A stretch of DNA of 64,000 bases from Prototheca cutis (taxonomy: Eukaryota > Chlorophyta > Trebouxiophyceae > Chlorellales > Chlorellaceae): NCBI GenBank assembly GCA_002897115.2, contig BCIH01000005.1, forward strand, positions 287,308 to 351,307. Direction: 5' to 3'. Positions 31,968-43,791 of the stretch are shown here, one piece after another. The translations under genes and the position numbers were made by a program. Numbering within the stretch: position 1 is the stretch's first letter; each line of letters opens with the position of its first letter. The notes under the pieces are model-generated. The model searched no databases and was not told the DNA's origin. It was given only the letters and a program-made list of their open reading frames with translations.

Positions 31968-34900
31968 ATGGCGACGGAGGATGCCCCGCCGGTAAAGTCC
32001 CCTGACGCAAAAAAGGCAACTTCATTGAACCACACAGCATTGGTTAACAAGATTGGGTGCCTGGAACAGGATGTCAAGGTTGAGGAGGCCCGGCGCGCTC
32101 GTGCCGAACGAGACAGGGTAGGCTGTGTGTTGGGATCTCGGGCAATGGTCTGGCCGGTGTGACGGACGACCTCTCAACCGCTGCAACACCCCAGATCCGG
32201 GAGACATACCGCTCCTCACAGGACTGGGTGCGAGACAGGTGGGATCGGACAAGGAGCCAGCTGCAGGACAGGGAGGACGAGCTCCTGCTGCGGGAGGCAG
32301 CCCTGGAAGCCAGCCAGGACCTGCATGCCCGTGATTTGAAGGTGAGGGTTTTGTGAGTACATGGCTGGTCCAGGGATGCAGAATTGCCGGGCTCTATGGA
32401 ATTTGGGATGATGACTTCTCGATGCGGCCATGGAGGAGGGAGCGTGCTCATTCACCGTCACACAGGTGTATCAAGCCAGGGTCCGGGCCCTGCAGGCTGC
32501 TTCCCACGAGGAAGCGGCAGCTTCCCGCACAGCGCTGCTGTCGCAGGCTGCAGAACTTTCCGCGACGCATCTGGCCGAGCTGTCCCTGATTCGGACCAGG
32601 GCCCAAGAGTGAGTAGCACTTTTCTGTCGACAGTCATTTGGGGGTGACTGCGCTGCCAGGGTGAGGTGTCGAATAGATTCCGGGTCTGTGCAGCATGGTA
32701 CCTTGGGGTTTGGAGTGCCTGGACCAAGATCAGACAATCAATCAATCAATCCCGTCGTGCTGCCTCTCCTCCACTGCTCTCCATGCAGTGCGGAAAAGGC
32801 ACTGCAACTGGTAAACATCCAGCTGGAGCTCAGAGCCGTTGCCGCTGAGAATGCAAATGCTGCGCAGCAAGCCGCCGCAAGAAAGTTGCTTCAGGAGCGT
32901 GCCGCCATGCTGCAAGAGACCATGGCCTCAGATATGGCCTCGTTTCAGGCCCAGCTGGAGGGTTCATATGCCCAGGGTGTGTGAGGGGAAGCTGGTCGGA
33001 AGCTGGGTGTGGATTGGGGTCTAGGGCTTGTGGATCTGTTCTAAAAGTGGCTCACCTCCTAACAGCCGCATGGAGCTACATGGATCACGATTGGGGCCAT
33101 TGCACAGTCTACCACATTTTCCACGTGCTCCTTCCCTCCCAAGCAACCTCTGTAGATGTGGCTGGACTGCTGAGCAGGTTTCAGTCGGACGCTGCTGGTC
33201 TGCACAGCAGTCTCTCTCAGGTGGGACGATGAATCTGAACTACGGGGCTGCATGCTTGCCACTATCATTGCGCCTGCATTCATGGACCACAGCAGGTCAT
33301 GTACCCCAAACAAGAAGACGCCGATCACATACGGAACCCCCCAAAAATCTGTTCAGACCCTTGGCCAAGCCAAGAAGGCTTTCCAGGACGCACAGAACGA
33401 CCAAGCAGCTCAGCTCGCAAGGAAGCAGGTTGGATGGAGGAGGGTGAAAAGGCGAGGGAATTCAAACTGTCTGTTCTGCTCGGATGAACTACATGGGAGC
33501 TTCCCATGGACTGCCATTGTGTGCTGTCCTCTGGAAGAGATACAACCAGATATATGTCTCCTCACACACCCACTCCCCTGTGCAGCTGGAGGCTTCCAAG
33601 GCCAAGGCGGCCTGCCTGGACCTGCAGGCAGAGGTGCACAGACTGCAGCGACAAGCCCAGGACTGGGAAGCTGCCCGCGAGCGTCACCAGCGCTCGTGCC
33701 ACAGCTGGGCGCCGAGGGACCCTACTGATATGGATAAACCGGCTGTTTCTGCACCGTTGCCCTCCTGCACACCAGTGACAGCAGAGCCCAGTGATGCACA
33801 AGAGACGCCGGCAGGTGTCAGGCTGCGGGGTCCAGGGACGCCACGGTCCTCCCGCACGCCGCAGCGGTGGCCTGCATGCGAGAGGCAGGAACTGTGGTGG
33901 CAGCTGGAACTGATGCATGCAGAACTGGAAGAGGTTGGAATGAAGTGGGGAGAGAGGCACTTTTTTGTGTGTGTACTGGGGGGTTGGGTTTGGAGTGAGA
34001 GTGCGGTGTTCTCCTGGGGACTTTATGCTGCCTGCCGCTGCCCGACACACCCGCCCCTTTTCATTTTGTTTTCCTTCCGAAACTATGGAGAAACCCCTTG
34101 GTTTATCTGAGATGCATCAGAGTCCTGCCGGTTTGAATGCCAAACCCCTGACAATAAATTGCCATCCCATACAAGACTGTTGTCACGCCAAAAATAGCCC
34201 TTCAAACATACCCTAATGCTGATTGGCAGGCCAATCTCCAGCGACAACAGCTGTGGGACGAATTGACACGCCTGGCAATGCACCCTCCTGCTGCGCTTTC
34301 CAGCCCTCATCGCCGGGTCAAGGCGGTGTCCAGAACAGGCCTGCCCTGCACACCACTGCCAGCGGCAGCGCCAGCCAGCGGCGTGATCCCTCGTGTCTCC
34401 AAGATCACACCCCGGCCAAGGCAGTGGAAGGGCAGCGCCTGCAGCACACCCGTGCAGCAGCCCTCCCTCCGGGTGGGTGACTGAGGAAGCGTTGCATGCG
34501 TGTGTGCGTGTGCTGGTGGGTGGGTGGGTGTGGCGGCGCAGGCTGCCTTGAGTTGCATGCTTCTGATTGCCCATGGCTATCCAAATCCATACCTTTGCCT
34601 CGGGGTCCGCACAGGGTCAGGGGACAATGACTGCACGACGGGGGTCCCTCAGTTTGACAGACCACCTTGTCAACGACCGTGAGCCCGGACAAGTGCCGTC
34701 ACCAGGTGGCCCTGATGGTCAGATCCACGTGGTTGTGGTGAGGGATCTCCCGTCCATGGGCATGGAGTCCAAGGCCGGCCCCGATCCCGAGGGGTTGCGC
34801 CGTGATTCAGGGCGACAGGAGGAGCCAGCAAAACTCCAGAACCGTGTCTCAGATGGTGCAATGTTCGAGTACGGAGCTGCGTCAGGCCAGGAGGAGTCTC

Positions 34901-35757
34901 TGCAGGTCACCTCCAGAACTGAGCGGGCAGCTGACGCTGGAGATGATACTGTACAAGAGCAAGTGCGGGCATCAGTGAATGGCACATGCTTCGCGACTGC
35001 ACCGGCATCCGAGGGCACAACAGGAATGGGGAGCTCGGGCGACAGGCATTGGGGAGTGCTGGCCCCCGACTTGCTGGAGTCTGCACAGCCCACCACTGCG
35101 GCTGGTCACGCGAGTCGCGATCAGGAGCTCAAGGACCTCAGCATGCGCGGGTTGTCAACAGCAGACGGCGAGCAGGACTCGAACAAGCTGCCACCAGCAC
35201 CGTCCAGCCAACTGGAAGGAGCCCCAGCACTGGGAATGGACGACTGCCCGACAGGGGGTGGAGAGCAAGGGGTCACCCAGGCCTTCCCGACACTAGAATT
35301 CCAGAAGCCGGAGCACGGGGAGGCCTCACAGCGTGTGGAGACTGGCACGGAGGCCCAACAACGACCGGTCGGACAGCACTTGTCCCTCCCGGATGCCCAC
35401 CATGTGCACAGTCCATTGCAATGCACAGCTTGTCACAGGCCACTTGGAGGAGGAGCACCTGTCTCTTGGACTGAAGGCGACAGGCCTTTTCAGATAGCTA
35501 TCCCAATGCAGGCGGCGCAGCAGGACACCAACCAGGTTGTCGCCGAGACAGGACCAAACAGTGCTGCGGAGCCCAGGAAACACCACCACCATCCGACCAG
35601 GGAGCGGATTGCTACTGAACATCCAGGGCAACCCAGCCAGGCTGCCTTTCTACCTGTCCGCCTGGGACCTCTCCCGTTGGCAACGGCCGTGGCCAAAGCG
35701 GCGGCTGGCGCAGAGGCGGCGCTGTTGGAGGCACTGCCTGGGCACAATTTGTTTTGA
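31968..35757 (+). CDS. DRC4/GAS8-like coiled-coil protein with long disordered C-terminus
   Basis: About nine exons encode some 880 residues. Exon 1 (ATG 31968) is MATEDAPPVKSPDAKKATSL through KVEEARRARAERDR. The following coiled coil reads IRETYRSSQDWVRDRWDRTR, SQLQDREDELLLREAALEAS and DLHARDLKVYQARVRALQA. This lines up with the DRC4/GAS8 (Chlamydomonas PF2) segment EEERNFFQLERDKI.TFWEI, then QLE.K.AELRNKDREMEE and RHQ.EIKVYKQKVKHL, a core of the nexin-dynein regulatory complex in motile cilia. Further heptad-rich exons follow (ALQLVNIQLELRAVAAENAN; LLSRFQSDAAGLHSSLSQ; LGQAKKAFQDAQNDQAAQLA; LQAEVHRLQRQAQDWEAARE). The last exon (about 34617-35757) is a 380-residue Gly/Ser/Glu/Pro-rich disordered tail not known in DRC4 proteins. 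DRC4 identity is by pattern and not certain. The tail could belong to a separate product if splicing differs. Confidence 0.6.
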
Positions 35758-36058
35758 TGCATTAGGTAATCCAATGAGTTGTACAATAATGCCAGAAATG
35801 CTCAGCCGTCGAAGGAGTCTAAATTTGGTGGGGGTTCCCAGGCACGCACATACGTGGCTGTTTCAAATCCGGGCCCAAGTGGATGATCAGAGTCTGCTTC
35901 AGGTTTGTGAGGGGTTCTTCCGGAGTTGCCCCAGAGAGCTTTATGGGCCAGCCGGGATGGTGCGGACGAACAGCAGCATGCCTGCGGCAGTTGGTTCCCA
36001 GAGACGACTGCGTGGGAGACAGGTTTTGACATCTCACTTCATGTACCCCAAGCCACAA
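35758..36058. other. Convergent 3' spacer
   Basis: About 300 bases between the stop of the plus-strand DRC4-like gene and the stop of the minus-strand cupredoxin-like gene. Nothing else was recognised. Confidence 0.4.
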
Positions 36059-36838
36059 TCAAACAGAGGATAGCATACATTGTCCAGCCACTCTAACCAA
36101 CCCAGGTCGACAGAAACCGGCCCAAACCCCTGACACCATACCCTCAGCGCATTCGTCCCCGGCGGGGCTGGTGAAGTAGTAGTTGGCGGGCCCGGGTGTG
36201 CCAGGATCCGTCCAGATGTACATGGCCGTGTGCATGCCCTGCTGCACCCGCAGCAACTCCGACGTCCAGACACTGCTGCCTGTGCTGCCCGCAGCCGGGG
36301 ACATGGCCGGGCTTGACCCCGAATCAGGCGGGCAGATGCCCGGTCCGGATACCTGGGTGACCCCCTGCACCGAGTGCCATCGAAAGGTGACGGTGCCTCC
36401 GGAACAAATGGGGATTGGGCCGTACAGCTGCGGATCAAAATCAAAGCCCCAAAAGTCCTACACGGAGTTTATTTCAGGGGAACAGGGGTGGGCCTGGCCG
36501 AGTGCAAACATTGATGGACGTTATGTCTCCATTGGCACCACAGCTCTCTGTCAAGTCAGAGTCACAAACTGTGTCAATTCCATTTTCCAACCCACGCACC
36601 CAGTTCTTGTAGCAGTTGGCCTCTGCAACGCGACAGGGATTGTGGTGGTGGAAGGGCGGTGTGTGTGAATGGACACAGAACGACCCGGACATCTGGGGAG
36701 CCTCACCCCCATCCATCCAGCAACGTGGCAAGACCTGCCAGCACCGGCAGCACCCGCGGGCGCACCTGCGACGGCTCTGGCGCCATGCAAAAGGCACAGG
36801 CATGAAATGATGTATGCAGCAAGCCTCGTTACCGCCAT
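36059..36838 (-). CDS. Secreted cupredoxin-like (phytocyanin/early-nodulin-like) protein, copper ligands not conserved
   Basis: Three exons encode about 190 residues. Exon 1 (ATG 36838) is a signal peptide, MAVTRLAAYIISCLCLLHGA RA, then SCHVAGWMG before a GTGAGG donor. Exon 2 follows acceptor TTGCAGAG: ANCYKNWVRGLENGIDTVC, then DSDLTESCGANGDI. Exon 3 (after GTGTAG, about 36457) reads DFWGFDFDPQLYGPIPICSG, GTVTFRWHSVQGVTQVSG, SVWTSELLRVQQGMHTAMYI and GPANYYFTSPAGDECAEGMV. The layout of an edge strand with GTVTF.W, then a YYF...C..GM end, is that of plant phytocyanins, whose YYFIC..PGHC..GM segment holds the copper Cys and His. Here those positions are Ser/Thr and Glu, while the disulfide-type Cys and GM are kept. 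This resembles the non-copper early-nodulin-like group. The last codons after ECAEGM could be spliced differently. Confidence 0.6.
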
Positions 36839-37284
36839 GAGACCGCCCCTTGCGTTTCAATGTCCCATGCCGGCCTCCATCAAGTCAAGCGCTACCCGCC
36901 AGACTGCCCAGATATCGCAAGCTGACAATCTCTTTCGAGGCGCTACGCGATCATTGATGGAAATTACATCGCTGCGCTTCTTTTCACGGTCGACTAAAGG
37001 GGTTTATTACATGCTGTTCTGTTCCGAGAGCATGGCGTCAATCATCTCTCGTGCCCAGTGTTTTCCAGGTTTCGAGCGATGTTTCGCACTCCAGGATGCC
37101 CAAAAAGGGGCGGGGGGGTCGAGATGATGTGGGGTATGGCCTCGTCTTTTTGGGAGGGGAGACCAGCCAAAACCCCCGTCAGAACCGATCAGCTCCACTG
37201 CTGCCTGCCCAATGGGTCATCGCCCGCAGCAACAAGGACGCAGGGACCCCGCTGTTGCATGGATGACATCATCCCGCCGCCCCA
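36839..37284. other. Spacer between cupredoxin-like and SPT2 genes
   Basis: About 450 bases upstream of the cupredoxin-like start and downstream of the SPT2 stop, both minus strand. Should contain the cupredoxin-like promoter. No element or gene recognised. Confidence 0.4.
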
Positions 37285-38479
37285 TCAGTCATCGTCCACG
37301 AACGCTGCAGGCCCCCGGCGCCTGCGCCGGGTTTCTTCTTTGGCTGCGACTCGTGCGGCTTCCAGCTCGGCCTCGCGTCTGTCGGCCTCGCGCGCCATGC
37401 GCAGCGACCGCTTCTCCTCCGCCGCGATGGCGTCGTACGTGGAAACCTCCATCCCCCTGTCGTCCTGTCTGTCGAGCTCCGCAAACCGTGCCGGGTCGTA
37501 TCCACCCAGCGCCGACCGCAGCTCCGCCCGCCAGTCCTCTTTCTCAGCATCTTCGCTGTCATCGTCGGCCGCGATGAAATCGTCCAGGTCGGCGCTGCCC
37601 TGCGAGTCTAGCGATAGGCGGCGCTTGCGCCGCAGCACGGGCTGCGGCTGCGCCGTGCCGTAAAACGACATGCCACCGCTGGCGCGGCCCTGCAGCACTC
37701 GAGGGGCACCGGCTCGCACACGAGGTGCCGGCGATGTCGCCGGCGGCGATTTTCGATCGGCTGCTGCCCTAGCCTCGGCCCGCGGCACAGTCCCGCCGCC
37801 GCGGACGACCTGCAGCGTGCTGCGACCCAGTGCAGAAGAAACCGCGGCATGGGTCATCACCGCCCGCAGTGGGGCGCGTGACGAGCCGCGGGGCTGCGCG
37901 GGTCCGCCTCCTCCGGCACCAGGGCCAAGGGAGTTTTGAGACACCATCTCCCGCACGCGCGAGCGCAGCGCCTCCTCCGCCAGCTGCTTCCGACCCTTGC
38001 ACACTGTGAGGGTTCAGGTTGCTGGCATGCGTTTTTGGAGAGGGGCGGCCAGTGTACACCCCGACAAGCCCCCAACCAAGAGAGCGCATGCACTCGACAA
38101 GATGCTTTACCTGCGGTTACTTCCAGCGCCTGTTTCCTGCTGGCGCCGCCCTTGCGTTGCTTCCCCCCGGCCGTGGCCTGCTTGACGACGCGTCTCGTGG
38201 GCGTGAGCTCTGGCGCTTGGACAGGTGTCCCCGGCCAGTCCCCCAGCGGCCGCCGCTGCAAGGGCGACTGGTGCGCCGCTGCGGGGCCCGCTGGCCACGA
38301 GCGTGCCGTGCCCGAGGCAGGCGCCTGGGCCTTTGCAGGCCGCTCAGCCCCAGGGGATGACTGCAGGAACCCAAAGTCCATGGCAGCCTTCAGGGACGCG
38401 ACCTTGCTGGGCACCGCAGGTGGTGCCTCTGTGGCTGCAGTGCCAGCGCCACCAACGGCCTTGCTCCTCCGGTCGCCAC
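37285..38479 (-). CDS. SPT2 chromatin protein (5' exon not resolved)
   Basis: Two exons are visible. The upstream one starts after the acceptor CTACTGCAG at 38479 and reads KVASLKAAMDFGFLQSSPGA, then Pro/Ala/Lys-rich sequence with KQATAGGKQRKGGASRKQAL. The second (about 38000-37285) reads GRKQLAEEALRSRVREMVSQ, a basic Ala/Pro/Arg stretch, and the C-terminal SPT2 domain: ADLDDFIAADDDSEDAEKED, WRAELRSALGGYDPARFAEL, STYDAIAAEEKRSLRMAREA and DRREAELEAARVAAKEETRR, ending PAAFVDDD. This matches the SPT2 pattern of an acidic DDFI.DD segment, a short IR..FGYD..R..D motif, then IE.EEKRS.RI..ED. SPT2 binds histones H3-H4 and preserves nucleosomes behind RNA polymerases. An N-terminal exon is needed for the start codon and was not found with confidence; it should lie within 38.5-38.8 kb. 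Confidence 0.85.
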
Positions 38480-39402
38480 CTGCAGTAGCAGGTGTAGCAC
38501 AATAGAGTTGGTCTGTGAGAGTGATCCATGATCTATCGGTATCAAGTACCCTATAAACAAGCAAAAAGTGCACATGCCTCTGTTCTGTGTCTTCCCAGAG
38601 TCATTCGTGGGTGTCCTTGTGTTCGCCGGCGGTGGCGCTGGCCGAGGAAGCCAGCCTGGGGCGCGGGAGGCCTCTCTGGTTGACACTGCTCCCCCAAAGA
38701 ACGACGTCCGACTGCACATGACTCGTTTGGAAGCAAGGAGACACGTGACATCTACTCATGGGGAGGCCACTCCCCCATGGGATCTTGCAACCCTGTTTCC
38801 ATTCGGCAGGCGGGTCTTTCCCAAACGGAGCGATCTGGCCTAGCACTCGCCTGGACAGTCGCGACCGTGTCGCGCTACTGGATTCCACCTTCGACATGAC
38901 CTCCGCGTGTCAAGGCTGGTCGCTTCGCGCCGTCACCTTGGTCGCTGCCGCGCATTCACCGAGGGGCCTGGTCCGCAAGGCCCCGTGGCCAAGGCACCAT
39001 GTCCTACACCATGGCGTTTACCTATTCTCACAACCGATATCGGTGAATATCCAACAAAGCGGGTCGGCAAAAATCATTGGGAATGTTGTGCCTCGCGAGC
39101 AGGACCCCTTCGGTCTGCTCCGCTGTGTGGATCCTCTCAAGGTCCGGCCCCGCCCCGCATGGAGCGAGAATGGATCACTTTCGGAACCCCTGCACAGGAG
39201 CAGCAGCCACAGACAACGCCACGACCCGCTCCATGTGCCTCCTCAAAGCCATGACGCCCCGATGTTCGACTACATGTAAAAAGTTGGCATGCAAGGTCCA
39301 TCGCGCAGGGATTGAACCTTGGGACCACGGCATGTGAGGCCCACATCCTGACCTGTTGCCCTCCAGGGAGCCTTGGAGGGGCGTGGGCTGAAACCAGTCA
39401 GG
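38480..39402. promoter_or_regulatory. Divergent region between SPT2 and Ku80
   Basis: About 920 bases. The first 300 probably include the unresolved first exon of SPT2. The rest should contain the promoters of SPT2 and Ku80. A B-box-like sequence (minus-strand sense GGTTCAATCC at about 39310-39319) was examined as a tRNA remnant and rejected. No other element was recognised. Confidence 0.35.
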
Positions 39403-41473
39403 ATGCCTCCTGCGGCCAAGCCACCCGGTCCCAGAAACATTGTGAGTTGCAAAATTGTTTGGAGCGCTTTGTAGTTGGTCTCTGGAGCAAAGAGTGGGTC
39501 TGTGCCTGAGAACCAGGCCGGGCCTGGCAACGGCATCCGTAGAGCGTCGTCACCCCACGCCTGCTTTGTCCCTGGGCCCACAGGACGTTGCAGTGGTGCT
39601 GCTCGATGTCTCACCACCAATGCACTCCTTCCTGGATGCTGCCAGGAGGGCTCTCAGCGGATGTGTCGAAGCGCGGGTGCGGCGTGATGGGAAGTGGTTG
39701 GTTGGACACGTGCTGCGCAAGGGGACAGGGCTGCCTGCCGTGACCGAACTGTTGCTCCGTTGCTTTACAGCAGCGCGTTGCGAAAGATGGGAGTTTCTGG
39801 GGTGCTGGGCAGATTTCCATGCCCCTGATAATGTGTAGACACTGGTAAATGCCCACGGAACACGATCCGATCCCCACTAGAATCAATCCCTCGACTGCAT
39901 CCAGATGCTGAGCAAGCCCACAAGCGACTTGGGCATCATGCTGTTTGGTGCTGCAGATACTGCAAACGAGCTGCACCGGGAGGCTGTGGCACATGGGGAC
40001 CACTCCCAGTACAAGCACATTGTCGTGGCACACCCTTTGAGCAAGCCGAGCCTCGACATGCTCCGCACCCTCCAACATGGTAGGGAGTTTGGGCATGCAG
40101 TTTCTTTGGTTGGCTGGTGGAACTAGCGGCAGTGGGCTGAGCGATGACAAACATCTGCGTGCCTTATTTTGCTTATTCAAAGCTCTTGGGCCAGCAAGTG
40201 CCAGTATCACAGGTTCAGTACGTCACCATCATGCAACTTTGCCCATGCAGTGCCAGCAGGGACCAACGAGGCAGACTGCATCAATGCACTGACGGTGGCG
40301 CTGGATGCCCTGCTCAAGGCCATCGATGCACGTGAGGAGCTCCAGAACCCACGCGTCTCCAAACGCATCGTCCTCATCTCCGATTTTTCTGCCCAAGTGA
40401 GAATTCTTCTTATGAAATTTTGCTTTGTTGCTATTGATGGTGCATGGGTGGCTTGCGGGGGGGGGGGGGGGGGGGGGGCCGTGACGCGGCGGGACGCCAA
40501 GCCACAGTGGTGGAAAGAGCGCCGTGCTCCACTTTCTCCCACGTGCTTCCAGGTCGACCGGGACCCTGGGGATTTTTTCAAGGGAGCACTGGTGAGCAAG
40601 CTCAAGGAGCGCAACATATTGCTTGAGGTGGTGGATGTGCAGGCGGAAGCTGACAGGAAACCGGCAGTGGATGCTGGTCGTGCCGACCGCGTGCCCGTGC
40701 GGGCCGAGCTCGATTTCCTGCTGGCTCAGACGGTGCACACCGTGCGGCGAGTATCGGAAACTGGGGAGCTGGCCGGGGCTTTCCACGTGCGGGAGGTGAC
40801 GGCGAGCGCCTTCTACTCTGGTCCCCTGGCAATCGGCAAGGACTGCGAGCTCCGAGTACGCTGGTGTTGAAGCGCTTGGGTTGATTCCCAGGTGGTTGGA
40901 AGAATGGAGGGGAGGGTGGCGAGGTCGCCAAAGGGGTCTGCTGTGTTTTCTTGCAGATTTGAGGCCTAGACCGTTGCACCATCACCTCCCCCTCAGGGAG
41001 TGCCCCCCTGACCCATGGATCTTCGCCACAGGTCAAAATTGCCAAAAAGACAAATCAGGAGAAGCTACCTCCTCTGGGCAAGGAATCCCCCTTGGACAAC
41101 GGTGGGTGCGTCTAGTGGCCAGGGTTGTGGTGTGAGGAGAGATGGAGTTGCAGCGTTTTAGGAAGATTTTTGCCGGAACCGGCATGACTGCCTTGCTATC
41201 AGAGCGCTCCTTGCCCCCCACAAAGAAACAAAGAAACGAAGTAACTTTCTTCACAGTGAGTTCCGAGGCGACGCATGGCATCATCCTGGCAAGAGAGTAT
41301 CGGGTGGCCAAGCAGGAAGATGTGGGGGAGGAGGTAGCGCATGAGGAACGGGTGAAAGTATACCGGGTACGTGTTCTCAGGACGTCGACTGGATGCCTTT
41401 GCAGTAGGGAGCCGGCAAGTGGGGTGATGCTGTGCTACACCTGAACTCCTGGGCAGTTGGCATTATCAAGCTG

Positions 41474-41505
<32 letters not shown>

Positions 41506-43449
41506 ACACACACACACAAAATAACAATCCCAATCACAGTATGGCAAGCAGCTGGTGCCGGTATCCTCTGAGGTGGAGCAGTTTTTGAAGTATCAGGTGC
41601 CCCGTGGCATCCAGGTGCTGGGCTTTGTCAATCGTGATGACATCCCCCGACAGCACTTTATGAAGGTGGGGCCAGGAATTTGCGTCAGTGATCGAACACC
41701 AGACCTGGAAAACCTGGGATCTTGCGCGGGTTGCATGCAACAGGCCTGCCTTTCCCCTATAGGCGTGCTCGTATCCAAGGTTCTTGGCTCGGGACGTGGT
41801 GCCCAAGGGGACTGTCCACACCCCCACACCTCCACCCACCCGCGTATCCAAACCACCCCACGCAGGAGTGCTGGACGATGGTCGCAGACAAGGCGCACCG
41901 GGGCAGCCAGCAAGGCCTCGCGGCGCTGGCCTCCGCGCTTTCTTCCCGCAACAAGCTGGCTGTGCTGCGGTACGTGCCGCGCGCTGGCAGCGCCATCCAC
42001 CTCTGTGCCGCGGTGCCAGTGCCCGGTACTGCCGTTGCCGCGGCACATTTCCTGCTGCTCGACTTGCCCTTTGCGGAGGACGTCCGTGACTTTCGGTTCC
42101 CAGGGTTTGACCGGGAAGACCGGCGCCCCACACCTGCGGCCAACGATGCGGCCCTGCGCTTCGTGGACGCCCTGTCATTGGTTGACCCCGGTAAGTCTGG
42201 GCTCTGCTTTCTCCCCCTCATTTCTGCCTCTCCCAACCAGTCACCATACTAAAGAAAAGGATGAACTACGCGGGGGCCCCCTTCATAAAATGCCACTCAA
42301 TCGTCGGTTCATTTGCAGACACGGGCCACGAGCGTTTGACCCCAGAGGCCGTGGCCAACCCTGCGCTGCACGCCTTCTTCCGGCTCATGGCCTCCAAGGC
42401 ACTGGGGGAAGAGATCGCTGACCTGCCGGGGGCCGACCCCCTGGTACGGTTTGGCTGGGGAGCGCTTGAGGACTGCTGACCGAGCGGGGTGTACAAGGTT
42501 CACTTGCTTGCTGTCTGGCTTCAATTTTCGCTCCCGCGGTTCGACTCCCCTCCCGTCACCACCGCCAATTCGCCCAAAACACCAAATCATGGCAGGCTTC
42601 CCTGGTCAGCAACCAGGGTCTTCCTGGGCACGAGGCGGCTGCGACTGAGGCGGCAGCCGCACTGCGGAGCGCCACGCTGCCACACAAGGGCGACCGCGCC
42701 AACAGCTCATCGCCCGGCGGCCGGCTGCGTCACGGTCAGGCGGTGCGGGACATGGCTGCCGCGCTGGAAGCGGGAGACGGCGCTGCGGCACTCAAGGCCA
42801 TGGCACGCCACGTCCATGAGCTCGTGCGCGGCAGCCAGGGCGACCACGACTATGATGAGGCAAGCTTTCTTTCTTTTCTTATTGGTTGCTGGGAACTGAT
42901 GCGAGTGCGGTCAGGGACATGTGTTGTTTCCAAGACGGTGGGTGTAGGTGCAGCTTCTTGGTTGGTGACAACCCCAACGATGCAGCACATCAAGCAGGCG
43001 ATGGAGTGTGTGGTGGCCCTCAGGGATGCGGCAGTCAAGCATGGTCTGCAGCACAGCTGGAACGAGTTTTGGAGGGGGGCCTACAAAGCGTACGTGGATG
43101 GCTTTCTCTGTAGGCATACAGGTTTCAGCAGCACGACGTATCCCTGCCGGCAATCCTGATGCTGTGCGGATCTCAGTTGGGATGACCTGTCCTTCGCTAA
43201 CCACGGCTCCCATGGATTCCCGGGACACCACCATTCCCACTGCCGTGGACCAACTGCGCCAGCTGTCCCAATCGACCGTGCTCATCAACACAGGACCTCG
43301 TTTTTGACCAATCCCGCTACCACAGGTTCCGGCATGAACCAGAAAAGGTCGTCTTTCTGCAGCAGATGAAGGAAGCCGGGCTGGGTCCCCTGGCGGCCTC
43401 AGCCCATTCGTCCCTGGGATCCTCTGCTGCGTCCGTTCCCTGGCCTTGA
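39403..43449 (+). CDS. KU80: Ku80 (XRCC5) DNA end-binding subunit
   Basis: About a dozen exons encode roughly 690 residues. Exon 1 is MPPAAKPPGPRNI before GTGAGTTG. The vWA-like domain follows with DVAVVLLDVSPPMHSFLDAA, LSKPTSDLGIMLFGAADTAN, INALTVALDALLKAIDAREE and VSKRIVLISDFSAQ. FKGALVSKLKERNILLEVVD closes that domain. The DNA-encircling beta-barrel and bridge include GFVNRDDIPRQHFMK, ECWTMVADKAHRGSQQGLAA, KLAVLRYVPRAGSAIHLCAA, LLLDLPFAEDVRDFRFPGF and AALRFVDALSLVDP, which match Ku80 (VLGFC...RRFFM; VAIVRYAY; VQLPFMEDLR; VDALIDSMSL). A helical C-terminal domain follows (DMAAALEAGDGAAALKAMAR; AMECVVALRDAAVKHGLQHS; WNEFWRG), corresponding to the Ku PK-binding domain. The last exon ends SSLGSSAASVPWP. 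Ku80 with Ku70 binds DNA ends in non-homologous end joining. Long G and C runs sit in its introns. Confidence 0.88.
41477..41518. repeat. C29 run plus CA repeat in Ku80 intron
   Basis: About 29 consecutive C followed by a short (CA)n, ending some 20 bases before the CACAG acceptor of the exon beginning YGKQLVPVSSEVEQF. A G run of about 21 lies in another intron of the same gene at 40457-40478. Confidence 0.9.
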
Positions 43450-43791
43450 CATGCCGCTCTGCTGTGTGACTGTCCTGCCCTGCATATGGCAGCTGCACAC
43501 CTGACGGCGAGTTTCCAGACCCTCTGGTAGCTTGCCTTTTTCCATCAAACCCGTATGCCCCATGTATGTACCATCTAGGACGTCCCTGTTCCTCAACCAA
43601 CTCAAAACAATGCGCCGGTATCTACATGAAGAGCCACGGTCTGTTTGAAGGAAGGAGTGGTTTGCAGTCAGCACCCACGACAAGACCCTCGGATATTCTG
43701 CCTGCGGCCAGACAGCTGCGGCGCCCCGGGAGAGGCGTCGGCCCACGCCGGAGCGCCCAGCAGTGCCGCCTTGTTCGCACAGCTCAACAGC
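43450..43791. other. Convergent 3' spacer, Ku80 / COX6B
   Basis: About 340 bases between converging stop codons. Nothing but 3' UTR sequence is expected, and no gene was recognised. Confidence 0.4.

Noticed and set aside
39285..39375. tRNA-like sequence on the minus strand with a good B-box (GGTTCAATCC)
   Set aside because: The T stem has only three pairs, no 5' acceptor partner exists at the right distance, and the anticodon loop lacks T33. At best it is a decayed tRNA-derived element.
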